A DNA stretch of 64,000 bases, from positions 29,204,987-29,268,986 of the forward strand of contig CP136063.1 in assembly GCA_032622095.1 (NCBI GenBank), read 5' to 3'. Positions 1 to 10,121 of the stretch are shown piece by piece (position 1 is the stretch's first letter; every line of letters begins with the position of its first letter). Position numbers and translations under genes: made by a program. Source of the stretch: Siphonodentalium dalli (lineage: Eukaryota > Mollusca > Scaphopoda > Gadilida > Siphonodentaliidae). A model generated the notes under the pieces. It saw only the letters and a program-made list of their open reading frames with translations, was not told the DNA's origin and did no database searches.

Positions 1-773
1 GTGTTAATATGCTTAGGCAGGGAAACGGACTCACTAAATGCCTTTTGGAACACGTCACACTTGTATGGGCGAAGACTCTGTAAATTATCTTGTGTTGGTA
101 TGACTGAAGGCTATTCAAACCACGTCACAATCATATGGTCGATTTCCGTTGTGGATTCTTTTGACACGGAATCAGACTGACTAAGTGCCGTGCATGGGCG
201 ATTGACTGTGTGATTTATCTTGTGCTGGTATACATGGAAGCTGTTCAAACCACATCACACTCGTATGGTCAATTACCGGTGTGGATTCTTTTGTCACGGA
301 ACCAGACTGACTAAGTGCCTTTTGGTACACGTCACACGTGTATGGGAGATTGACTGTGTGATTTCTCTTGTGCTGGTATGCCTGAAAGCTATTCAAACCA
401 AGTCACACTCGTATGGGCGATTGCCGGTGTGGATTCCTTTGTGACGGAACTGGACTCACTAAATATATTCAGTCACAAGTCACACTCGTATGGGCGATAG
501 CCACTATGGATTATCGGGTTGACTTTGTCATGAAAATCGTTCAGCGCCCGTCAAATTGTATTGAGGCAGTTTACTTCAAAAGCTGTAATTTTGTTATTAC
601 AAAAGTGGAGACCTAGATTTTTACTACAAAAGCTGGCGTTTTTTACTTCAAAAGCGGAGACCTCATTTTACTACAAAAGCTGGCGATCTTATTACAAAAG
701 TGGTGAGGCGTTTTTTACTTCAAAAGTGGCGACCTACTTCAAAAGTTGTCATTACTTCAAAAGCTGGCGTAAC
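1..773 (+). mobile_element. Foldback element copy 1, right arm only (left part outside window)
   Basis: This stretch matches the right arm of the complete foldback element that ends at 6724. It starts with the same inner-arm sequence (tatgcttaggcagggaa), runs through degenerate zinc-finger-derived repeats, and ends in short iterated blocks of the type ttacttcaaaagctggcg, finishing ...gctggcgtaac at 773. The next bases (774-781, agtcagta) could be its 8-bp target duplication, but the left end is outside the window so this cannot be tested. It interrupts the LINE fragment that begins at 774. Confidence 0.8.
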
Positions 774-1025
774 AGTCAGTACATGTTGTGCCACCTTTTG
801 TTATTTTTATTATTCTATATTTATTTGGATTGATACATAATCTCCATTTCAGGCAATATTCTTCAAATGAATTAAGACAATTTTGTAAACCTTTCTTTGA
901 CCTACTGATCAAAACTAGGTCATCAGCATAAAGTAGACAATTAACATTTTTAGCATATAGGATTGGTGTGTCAAAATCCTTGGCTGAGTCAAATAAATTT
1001 GGAATATCATCCACATGATAAAGAG
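774..1025 (-). pseudogene. LINE reverse transcriptase fragment, C-terminal RT part
   Basis: Read on the minus strand this encodes the palm of a non-LTR retrotransposon reverse transcriptase, with the catalytic motif LLYADDLVLIS followed by KGLQNCLNSFEEYC and KWRLCINPNK. It is the continuation of the fragment at 6808-7069: the two pieces are separated by a TTAA MITE that itself contains a foldback element. The other end is cut by foldback copy 1 at 773. The motifs fit the CR1/Jockey-like group of LINEs. It is a dead fragment, cut by insertions on both sides. Confidence 0.85.
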
Positions 1026-1479
1026 TTAAAGATGGACTATCTCTTTAAATAACAAATTTTAAATAGTTGCGTGGGTATAAAATAATAGATATGAACTGAA
1101 GACCTTTGTCCGGAAAAGCTTCTATCAATTAATATTGATTTTATTTCGAATATTAAATCGGGCCCATTTATGTTACTATTTTTAGAACCGACCATTCGGA
1201 TGAGACCTTATTGCGATATAGAGCACTGGGCTGTTCCTACGGCTACGCAACGAATGTCAAATGACACATATTGGTTGTTTGTATTGTTTTGTTCCACAGA
1301 TATAAGCGATAATGAGTATAATTAACGTTTATTTGTGACAAAATTGCACAATATAATTTCTGGTCTATGTTAACAGTAACCACTATTGTTCTTTAGCTGA
1401 ACAAACACCCCTTTTTAGACCAGAAAATATTCGAAATAAAATTAATATTAATCGATAGAAGCATTTCCGGACAGGAGTG

Positions 1480-1700
1480 TTACGCCAGCTTTTGAAGTAA
1501 TTACCACTTTTGAAGTAGGTCTCCACTTTTGAAGTAAAAAACGCCAGCTTTTGAAGTAACTCACCACTTTTGTAATAAAATCGCCAGCTTTTGTAGTAAA
1601 GTGAGGTCTCCGCTTTTGAAGTAAAAAACGCCAGCTTTTGTAGTAAAAAAACTAGGTCTCCACTTTTGAAGTAACAAAATTACAGCTTTTGAAGTAAACT
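1480..1700. repeat. Subterminal iterated blocks of the left arm
   Basis: About ten short units alternate between two themes: a tacgccagcttttgaagtaa type and a ggtctccacttttgaagtaa type, with variants carrying tgtagtaa or tgtaataa. The mirror-image series is at about 6500-6724 and again at 565-773. Dense iterations next to the tips look like transposase-binding sites, which is inference. Confidence 0.8.
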
Positions 1701-1739
1701 GACTCAATAAATTTTGACGGGCGCTGAACGATTTTCATG

Positions 1740-2961
1740 ACAAAGTCAACCCGATAATCAATAGTGGCTATCGCCCATACGAGTGTGACGTGGTTTGAAT
1801 AGCTTTCAGTCATGCCAACACAAGAGAAATCACAGTCAATCGCCCATACACGTGTGACGTGTACCAAAAGGCACTTAGTGAGTCCGGTTCCGTGACAAAA
1901 GATTCCACACAAGTGATCGACCATACGAGTGTGACGTGGTTTGAATAGCCTCCAATCGTACCAACACAAGAGAAATCACACAGTCAATCGCCCATACACG
2001 TGTGACTTGTACCAAAAGGCACTTAGTGAGTCCGGTTCCGTGACAAAAGATTCCACACAGGTGATCGACCATACGAGTGTGACGTGGTTTGAATAGCCTC
2101 CAATCGTACCAACACAAGAGAAATCACAGTCAATCGCCCATACACGTGTGACTTGTACCAAAAGGCACTTAGTGAGTCCCGGTTCCGTGACAAAAGAATC
2201 CACACCGGTAATCGACCATATGCATGTGACGAGGTTCGAATATCCTTCAGTCATACCAACACAAGAGAAATCACACAGTCAATCGCCCATACGCGTGTGA
2301 CGTGTACCAAAAGGCACTTAGAGAGTCCGGTTCCGTGACAAAAGAATCCACACCGGTAATCAACCATATGCATGTGACGAGGTTCGAATATCCTTCAGTC
2401 ATACTACCACAAGGTAAATCACATAGGAAATCGCCCATACGCGTATGACGTGTACCAAAATGCACTTAGTGAGTCCGGTTCCGTGACAAAAGAATCCACA
2501 CCGGTAATCGACCATATGCATGTGACGTGGTTCGAATATCCTTCAGTCATACCACCACAAGGTAAAACACATAGGAAATCGCCCATACGCGTGTGACGTG
2601 TACCAAAATGCACTTAGTGAGTCCGGTTCCGTGACAAAAGAATCCACACCGGTAATCGACCATATGCATGTGACATGGTTCGAATAGACTTCAGTCATAC
2701 CAACACAAGAGAAATCACACAGTTAATCGCCCATACGAGTGTCCCGTGTACCAGAAGACACTTAGTGAGTCCGGTTACGTGATAAAATAATCCACACCGG
2801 TAATCGACCATGACGTGGTTCGAATAGCCTTCAGTCATAACAGCAGAAGATAATTTATAGTGTCAATCGCCCATATAAGTGTGACGTGTACCGAACGGCA
2901 TTTAGTGAGTCCGTTTTCCTGCCTAAGCATATGAACACACATAGGTGATCAATCATACGAG
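1740..2961 (+). pseudogene. Left arm: tandem 148-bp repeats derived from C2H2 zinc fingers
   Basis: On the plus strand the repeats encode broken C2H2 fingers. Pieces such as KRIHTGNRPYACDEV and RPYACDVYQKALSESGSV keep the inter-finger linker (HTGxRPY) and part of the first half of a finger, but frameshifts of the same kind recur in each unit and the second cysteine is often tyrosine. One 148-bp unit holds two shortened finger modules of about 74 bp instead of the usual 84. The linker resembles that of ZNF4 (HTGDRPY) more than ZNF1-3 (HTGDKPY). No long frame survives. Confidence 0.75.
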
Positions 2962-5152
2962 TATATAAGATTGTTCCTAGTCAGTCTGACAATGCACACT
3001 ATTGAATGCCCTTACGAGTGCGACCGTTGTCAGAAGAAGTTCGATGTTACATTGAGTCAGACAAGACTGAAGACGCTTTGTCAGTCCAGTAACATGACGA
3101 CATATATAGTTTCTCAAAATTAGGTGATGTATTAGTTCCAACGGAAAATAGTTGGTATATTTATTATTGGCCTCACTTTTAATTGCATATTCGTACCCTC
3201 GAAATTAGGTGACCCGACGCGTTAGGGACAGCAGAACATGTTTGGTTTATTAGATTCGTCTCTGGAAGGCGACATTAACAACAATTTTCAATCATTAAAA
3301 TTATGTCACATAACCGAAGTCAAATGCAGCTTTAAAACACGGGAGCCAGTAATGTGTTGTGTGGAAACCGTTGGGTTCACATACACTCTGATGATTGAGT
3401 ATATAAAATAACGGATTCGATGGCATTATGTCGCTATACAGGGAAATGGAACGAAGTTGTTGATGTAGTTAAATAATAATTAGTCAAATTTCCATCGAAA
3501 GCAACCTCAAATTTGATATCACAGGATAGTGATCACATCAAACAATTAATTATACGCCAATGTGAGCACAGCAATTTTGAGGCAAACTAATGTGTGCGTA
3601 GATAGGGATAAAGTGTGTCTTAATATTATCAATGTAACCGTATCACTGTCGTCCGTGTGGTATTAAATAGCTATTATGTATAAACCAGTCTGAACAGAAC
3701 GAGTACACTCGTACAGTTTCGATTGTTAAATTACCGTTATCTCGATTGTTAAATTCAAGAAATTATATGTGTGTGGTTATGTTCTATGAAATATAAATGC
3801 AAGTAGATCAGATATTTCATATATCAGTCAAACTTTGCAAACATACATCTTAGTGCGCACTGGTCGATCATGATTGATATCTAGATCTACAATGTAGCTC
3901 ATAATTACTACTCCCCTCATTTTCAACTACGTTAGTTATAAACGCCTAGACCGGGCGCTTCTCGCAATGTGGTAACCCCTTTCCAAAACAAAAACTAAAT
4001 ACCAAATGCAGAACAAAATTGCAACAATGAATTTATTGATATAATGCAAACCATCGGTGCAAGGGATTGATGAGCAATTATGTATAACACAAAATAGAAT
4101 ATATGCCAGTCCCTTCCCAATAGTATTGCCCTCGACTTACCAGCAACTTACCGTAAAATACCTGCCCTATTCAGGGCAACACCAGTTACTGGCGATTGTG
4201 GCCAATGTTGACACCTCCCACTCGCAGAGGACTCACATTCAACAATGCAATCGCAGGCATAGCTACCACATGGAATAATACACGCTCGGAACACGGGCTC
4301 CACTGGTCGCCATGGAGAATCACCACAACATAATGCCTGAACATTAAATGTTATGATAAAACATTACAACTGTAGCGCCCAAAGAGGCCGGATCTACACA
4401 GTGATATGGTATGCGATTTTCTTGTTATCCTGTTCCCTCTTTTGGTGGTTCTAGAGCTGTCACGAAGTCTCGAACGATATAACACAATCCCGTAACAGAC
4501 GTGAGTATGTTCAATAATTTAGTTTGTAATTCCAGGAACCATTATCTCTCGTTATTAAAGTGTCCAAAGGAGATTGTATTCCAGTTGTAAATTGAATGAA
4601 CATCTTTGACTTATTATTCTGTAGAACGTGCATGATAATATTATTCTAACTGGGACAATGAGTCGTGAAATTATGCAGAATCGGTGTCTTGTTGTATGAC
4701 ATTCTTAATCACCTGACATCTGGACTTTCGTCCTTTGTTTCATAGTTAGCCAATCAGAATGAACCACGTTAAAAAGAAAATGGACTTATTTATCATTATT
4801 GATAATCGACTATAAAATTACAAAAAGGAGACTGAACCATTTGGCACCAGGAACATTGCGAATTGGAAGTTTGACATAGGACTGTTCTTCCAAAGAAGAG
4901 GACAAATAGACCAACTATTTTCCGTTGTAACTGATACATTTGTCACGTCCCCCAATTTTGAGGAAATATACATGTTGCCATGTTACTGGACTGACAGAAC
5001 GTCTTCAGACACACATCTTGTCACCAGCGTGGGTTCTCTTATATATTGTAAGACTCGCGGTCACGGCGAACTTCTTCTAACAAACGTCGCACCTATAAGG
5101 TCGGTCACCAGTGTGGATCGTCGGGTTGACGGACAGACTGGGAACAACATTG
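2962..5152. other. Central region of the foldback element
   Basis: About 2.2 kb between the two arms. Near the left edge (about 3010-3060) one more finger-like piece can be read on the plus strand, with PYECDRCQKKFDV. The rest is AT-rich with no frame longer than about 73 codons and no transposase motif I recognise. It may be captured host sequence. Confidence 0.5.
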
Positions 5153-6724
5153 CATACTCGTATGATTGACCACCTATGTGTTCTCATATGCTTAGGCAAG
5201 GAATCGGACTAACTAAATGCCTTTCTGGTAAACGTCACACGTGTATGGGCAATTGACTGTGTGATTGATCTGGTGTTGGTATGATTGGAGGCTATTCAAA
5301 CCACGTCACACTCGTATGGTCGATTACCTGTGTGGATTCTTTTGTCACGGAACCGGACTCACTAAGTGCCTTTTGGTACAAGTCACACGTGTATGGGCGA
5401 TTGACTGTGTGATTTCTCTTGTGTTGGTACGATTGGAGGCTATTCAAACCACGTCACACTTGTATGGTTGATTACCTGTGTGGATTCTTTTGTCACGGAA
5501 CCGGACTCACTGAGTGCCTTTTGGTACAAGTCACACGTGTATGGGCGATTGACTGTGTGATTTCTCTTGTGTTGGTACGATTGGAGGCTATTCAAACCAC
5601 GTCACACTTTTTGTCACGGAACCGGACTCACTAAGTGCCTTTTGGTACAAGTCACACGTGTATGGGCGATTGACTGTATGATTTATCTTGTGTTGGTATG
5701 ACTCAAAGCTATTCAAATCACGTCACACTCGTATGGTCGATTACCTGTGTGGATTCTTTTGTCACGGAACCGGACTCACTAAGTGCCTTTTGGTACAAGT
5801 CACACGTGTATGGGCGATTGACTGTGTGATTTCTCTTGTGTTGGTACGATTGGAGGCTATTCAAACCACGTCACACTTTTTGTCACGGAACCGGACTCAC
5901 TAAGTGCCTTTTGGTACAAGTCACACGTGTATGGGCGATTGACTGTGTGATTTCTCTTGTGTTGGTACGATTGGAGGCTATTCAAACCACGTCACAATCG
6001 TATGGTCGATTACCTGTGTGGATTCTTTTTGTCACGGAACCGGACTCACTAATTTCCTTTTGGTACACGTCACACGTGTATGGGCGATTGACTGTATGAT
6101 TTATCTTGTGTTGGTATGACTCAAAGCTATTCAAACCACGTCACACTCGTATGGTCGATCACCTGTGTGGAATCTTTTGTCACGGAACCGGACTTACTAA
6201 GTGCCTTTTGGTACAAGTCACACGTGTATGGGCGATTGACTGTGATTTCTCTTGTGTTGGTACGATTGGAAGCTATTCAAACCACGTCACACTCGTATGG
6301 TCGATCACCTGTGTGGAATCTTTTGTCACGGAACCGGACTCACTAAGTGCCTTTTGGTACACGTCACATGTGTATGGGCGATTGACTGTGATTTCTCTTG
6401 TGTTGGCATGACTGAAAGCTATTCAAACCACGTCACACCCGTATGGGCGATAGCCACTATTGATTATCGGGTTGACTTTGTCCGTCAAAATTTATTGAGT
6501 CAGTTTACTTCAAAAGCTGTAATTTTGTTACTTCAAAAGTGGAGACCTAGTTTTTTTACTACAAAAGCTGGCGTTTTTTACTTCAAAAGCGGAGACCTCA
6601 CTTTACTACAAAAGCTGGCGATTTTATTACAAAAGTGGTGAGTTACTTCAAAAGCTGGCGTTTTTTACTTCAAAAGTGGAGACCTACTTCAAAAGTGGTA
6701 AGTTACTTCAAAAGCTGGCGTAAC
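5153..6724 (-). pseudogene. Right arm: inverted copy of the zinc-finger-derived repeats
   Basis: This is the reverse complement of the left arm in order and content: inner part at 5153-5260, about seven 148-bp double-finger units, then the subterminal blocks from about 6500. Plus-strand frames of up to 129 codons here are antisense to the finger relics and are not genes. Some units have lost about 30 bp (around 5608 and 5875), so the arms are not perfectly matched in length. Confidence 0.75.
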
Positions 6725-6807
6725 ACAGGAGTCTTCGATTCAAATCTAATATTTTATACCCCGGTAACTATATAATACATGTTTACAAAGAGATAATCCA
6801 CCTTTAA

Positions 6808-7069
6808 AGAGTGTAGGACTGATATTATATCCTTGACGAAGACCTGTGGAGCAATTTATCATTTCTGTTAATCCATTAGGTAATTTAACTGCTGTCTTTA
6901 GGGTTGGAATACATACTTTTAAGAACTTCAATTATCTTAGAACTAACATTCTTCTTTCGTAATTTGTAGAAAAGTCCATCTCTCCATACGCTATCAAATG
7001 CTTTCTTCAGATCAATAAAACATAGGAATAATACCAACTCTTTTGTTAACATATTTATCGATTAGACTT
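6808..7069 (-). pseudogene. LINE reverse transcriptase fragment, N-terminal RT part
   Basis: On the minus strand this reads LVLFLCFIDLKKAFDSVW, then RDGLFYKL, and after a one-base frameshift CSTGLRQGYNISPTLF. These are consecutive RT motifs of LINEs (FxDxxKAFDxV and GxRQGxxxSPxLF). It joins to 774-1025 when the MITE at 1030-6803 is left out: PTLF runs straight on to the DDIPNLFDSA segment. The upstream side is cut by MITE B. Confidence 0.85.
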
Positions 7070-7073
7070 TTAA

Positions 7074-7585
7074 AGGTGGATTATCTCTTTGTAAACGTGC
7101 ATTATATAGTTACCGGAGTATAAAATATTTGATTTGAATTGAAGATTTCTGTCCGGAAATGCTTCTATCGATTAATATTCCTTTCATTTCGAATATTATC
7201 TGTTCTAAAATGTGTGTTTGTTCAGCTAACGAACAAAAGTGGTTACCTGGTTACTGTTAATAGAGACCAGACATTTTATTGTACACTTTTTTCACAAATA
7301 AACGTTAATTATACTCATTATCGCTTATATCTGTGGAACAAAACAATAAAAAAAATCAATCTGGGACATTTGACATTCGGTGCGTAGCCATAGGAACAGC
7401 CCAGTGCTCTATATCGCAATGTGGTATCATCCGAGTGGTATGTTCTAAAAATACTAACATAAACGATCCCGATTAATATTCGAAATAAAATCAATATTAA
7501 TTGATGGAAGCTTTTCCGGACAGGGGTCTTCAGTTTATACCTACGCAACTATTTAAAATTTGTTATTTAAAGAGATAATCCATCT
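7074..7585. mobile_element. TTAA MITE copy B
   Basis: A full-length copy with ends aggtggattatctcttt and aaagagataatccatct, flanked by TTAA at 7070-7073 and 7586-7589. It lies in inverted orientation relative to copy A and borders the LINE fragment. The two arms of each MITE are themselves imperfect inverted repeats of about 130 bp (both contain a gtccggaaa...cttctatc block), so single strands could fold. Confidence 0.88.
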
Positions 7586-7589
7586 TTAA

Positions 7590-7823
7590 TTAGCAGAAAA
7601 TTTCCTAGACTAAGAAATTGTCCAGGCCAGAATTATTTTCTGTGCTAAAACGTCTAGGATACGCATAATGCATACTCTACTTACAATTGGAAGGTAGTCC
7701 CTTATCACGGCCAACTTTGGTTTGGTCTGGTTTAAAATTGACGATTATCCAGATAATCCTTGTGTGCAGTTATCTCAAAAGTCCTTGTCATTCAACAATG
7801 AATTTGGGCTCTCTGCAGATTAC
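7590..7823. other. Unassigned spacer
   Basis: About 230 bp between MITE copies B and C. I see no frame, known motif or internal repeat. It may be the remainder of the LINE interrupted at 7069, but I could not align it to a LINE protein. Confidence 0.3.
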
Positions 7824-8139
7824 AGATGGATTATCTCTTTAAATAATAAATTTTAAATAGTTGCGTGGGTATAAAATAATAAAAATGAACTGAAGACTCC
7901 TGTCCAGAAAGGCTTCTATCAATTAATATTTATTTTATTTCAAATATTTTATTGGGCCCGTTTATTTGGCTATTTTTAGAACAGACCATTCGGGTGATAC
8001 CATATAGCGATAGAGAACATTAGCCCATTAATATTCGAAATAAAATCAATATAAATTGATAGAAGCTTTTCCGGACAGGGGTTTTCATTTCATATCTATT
8101 ATTATATACCTACGCAACTATTTAAAATTTATTATTTAA
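7824..8139. mobile_element. TTAA MITE copy C, shortened
   Basis: It keeps both arms but lacks most of the middle, so it is about 316 bp instead of 520. The right tip ends at ttatttaa and abuts a stray left tip (8140-8155) before copy D begins. It shows how deletion between arms produces shorter palindromic derivatives. Confidence 0.75.
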
Positions 8140-8158
8140 AGATGGATTATCTCTTTAA

Positions 8159-8677
8159 AGGTGGATTATCTCTTTGTAAACATTCATTATATAGTTACCG
8201 GGGTATAAAATATTAGATTTGAATCGAAGACTCCTGTCCGGAAATGCTTCTATCGATTAATATTAATTTTATTTAGAATATTTTCTGGTCTAAAAAGGCG
8301 TGTTTGTTCAGCTAACGAACAATAGTGGTTACTGTTAACCAAGATCAGAATTTTTATTGTACAATTGTGTCACAAATAAACGTCAATTATACTCATTATC
8401 GCTTATATCTATGGAACAAAACAATACAAACAATCAATCTGGGACATTTGACTTTCGGTGCGTAGCCGTAGGAACAGCCCAGTGCTGTATATCGCAATAT
8501 GGTATTATCCGAATGGTCTGTTCTAAAAATACTAACATAAACGATCCCGATTTAATATTCAAAATAAATCAATATTAATTGATAGAAACTTTTCCGGACA
8601 GGGGTCTTCAGTTTATATCTATTATTTTATACACACGCAACTATTTAAAATTTGTTATTTAAAGAGATAATCTATCT
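8159..8677. mobile_element. TTAA MITE copy D
   Basis: Full-length, flanked by TTAA at 8155-8158 and 8678-8681. The right flank (aatggtatttaaatgacatgg) matches the host sequence seen without a MITE at about 35495-35520, where the text reads cagtttaatggtatttat, so TTAA is the duplicated target. It contains one of the recurring MITE open frames (8357-8578, plus). Confidence 0.88.
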
Positions 8678-8681
8678 TTAA

Positions 8682-9235
8682 TGGTATTTAAATGACATGG
8701 TCATTGAGACAACCTGCATGCCTTATGGCCATAGACGATTATACATAATCCGCATCACGCTAAAATCAGAGTGTTCGTGCATTTTGGCATACAGTTTATA
8801 TAAATGCAATTGTCGGATAAATGACTTGGATTCTATTCTAGAGAATGGGGTTATATATAGGTAGCACTGTCTTGATAGTACTGCAAGAGTTATGGGTGGA
8901 ACTAGAGCGCCTATTTTGGCAGCCATCTCGAGTATTTGTCACTGATTTTGTCCAGTTCATTTTATTTGTTACTTTATATCATAATACAAGTATTATAACA
9001 CATCATTAATGTAAAAAATAGTGTTATTGATACGGAATTGCCACTGGCATGATCGACATATACAAACAATTTTACGAATTTTGGTACTCAGCGGCCATCT
9101 TGAATAAAAATAGTTCCCCAAAGGTTACACATCTACATCAACCGGGATATCAATAAAGATACCTCAGTGATAAATTATTATCAGAGAAAAAAACTTTTAA
9201 CAGATAACTTTTGTCACATCCCAGTTCTGTTGGAT
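8682..9235. repeat. ZNF cassette 1, distal shared flank
   Basis: Non-coding sequence shared with cassette 2 (29870-30230) and cassette 3 (38770-39150). Landmarks are gacaacctgcatg, the line agcactgtcttgatagtactgcaa, and aaaatagttcc before the minisatellite. It lies downstream of ZNF1, which is on the minus strand. No frame is credible here. Confidence 0.75.
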
Positions 9236-9810
9236 TACCTGTTACAGTGATTGTTCCTCTGCCTAACAGAACCTCCCTAGGTACATCGGCGTTACAGTGA
9301 TTGTTCAGCTGTCTGACAGAGCCTCCCTATGTACATCGATGTTACAGTGATTGTTCGTCTGTCCGGCAGAACCTCCCTATGTACATCGGTGTTACAGTCA
9401 TTGTTCCCCTGTCTGGCAAAACCTCCCTAGGAACATCGATGTTACAGTGATTGTTCGGCTGTCTGGCAAAACCTCCCTAGGAACATCGATGTTACAGTGA
9501 TTGTTCGGCTGTCTGGCAGAACCTCCCTATGTAATCGGTGCCACTGGGGTTATTTCCCATGAGCTTTGACCAAACTCTATGTGCGGAATCCACTGCACAC
9601 TGCATCGGTGTTACAGTGATTGTTCCTCTATTTGGCGACAGAATCTCCCTAGGAACATCGATGTTACAGTGATTGTTCGGCTGTCTGACAGAACCTCCCT
9701 ATGTACATCGGTGTTACAGTGATTGTTCAACTGTCGGGCAGAACCTCCCTAGGAACATCGGTGTTACAGTGATTATTTCCCTTTCTGGCAGAAGCTCCCT
9801 GTGTAATCGG
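9236..9810. repeat. 50-bp minisatellite of cassette 1
   Basis: About ten copies of a 50-bp unit that reads gttacagtgattgttcggct followed by gtctggcagaacctccctat and gtacatcggt. A different block (about 9535-9600, containing gagctttgaccaaactctat) interrupts the array; this block normally follows the last unit (9825 on), so the end of the array was itself duplicated. The same minisatellite is in cassette 3 (39158-39650) and reduced to about 1.5 units in cassette 2 (30230-30320). Confidence 0.88.
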
Positions 9811-10020
9811 TGCCACTGGGGTTATCATCCCATGAGCTTTGACCAAACTCTATGCGCGGAATCCATGTTGTACATAATTCGAGCGAGGCCTTCTAATCAT
9901 ATTGTTTATAGTTACATAGAATATTCATTCCGGCCTCTTTTTTGCTGTCATCAGAATCTAAGATTATTTCAAATTCTCCTGCGACGAACATATTAAATGT
10001 CAGAAACTACATATGGAGAG
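9811..10020. repeat. Shared proximal 3' flank of ZNF1
   Basis: About 200 bp found with few changes behind all three ZNF genes (30321-30524 and 39645-39850). Landmarks are gagctttgaccaaactctat and gacgaacatattaaatg. It probably includes the 3' untranslated sequence of ZNF1, but I see no polyadenylation signal that settles this. Confidence 0.6.
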
Positions 10021-10121
10021 ATGTATGTGGTCTTATCTCCAGTGTGGATTCTTTTATGTGTTGCTAAATTGCTCCATTGGAAAAATTATTCTCTACATAT
10101 CTCACATCGGTAAGGCTTATA
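10021..10121 (-). pseudogene. Relic finger behind the ZNF1 stop codon
   Basis: In frame with ZNF1 after its TGA the minus strand continues YKPYRCEICRE, a TAA, then [13 protein letters not shown]. This is one more C2H2 module carrying a second stop. The corresponding module of cassette 2 is open, so it was once coding. Confidence 0.75.

Larger units (their letters stand above)
1479..6724. mobile_element. Complete foldback transposon with long zinc-finger-derived inverted arms
   Basis: The element starts gttacgccagcttttgaag and ends with the inverse. Its inverted arms lie at about 1479-2961 and 5153-6724 around a 2.2-kb centre. The octamer acaggagt occurs directly outside each end (1471-1478 and 6725-6732), a clean 8-bp target duplication; other MITE copies show the uninterrupted target. 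Each arm has iterated 18-25-bp blocks at its outer tip and a 148-bp tandem repeat inside. No transposase frame is visible, so it is probably non-autonomous. An 8-bp duplication is known for hAT, P, Merlin and Zisupton-type elements, but the tips do not match one I can name. Confidence 0.9.
1030..6803 (+). mobile_element. TTAA-target MITE copy A, split by a foldback element
   Basis: This is a 520-bp-class MITE with terminal repeats agatggattatctcttt / aaagagataatccacct, flanked by TTAA at 1026-1029 and 6804-6807. Its two halves are 1030-1478 and 6725-6803. The 5,246-bp foldback element at 1479-6724 sits between them and duplicated the 8 bp acaggagt. The MITE in turn sits in the LINE RT frame. 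The other copies in this window supply the uninterrupted structure. Confidence 0.88.

Noticed and set aside
2230-2245. tRNA B-box-like word ggttcgaatatcc repeated in the foldback arms
   Set aside because: No cloverleaf, A-box or anticodon stem can be formed around it; it is part of the zinc-finger-derived repeat.
5265-6641. Series of plus-strand frames of 70-129 codons with HTRMVDxLCG wording
   Set aside because: They are antisense readings of the finger-derived 148-bp repeats.
9236-9810. CRISPR-like array of regular 50-bp repeats
   Set aside because: There are no unique spacers between repeats, and the context is eukaryotic; it is a minisatellite.
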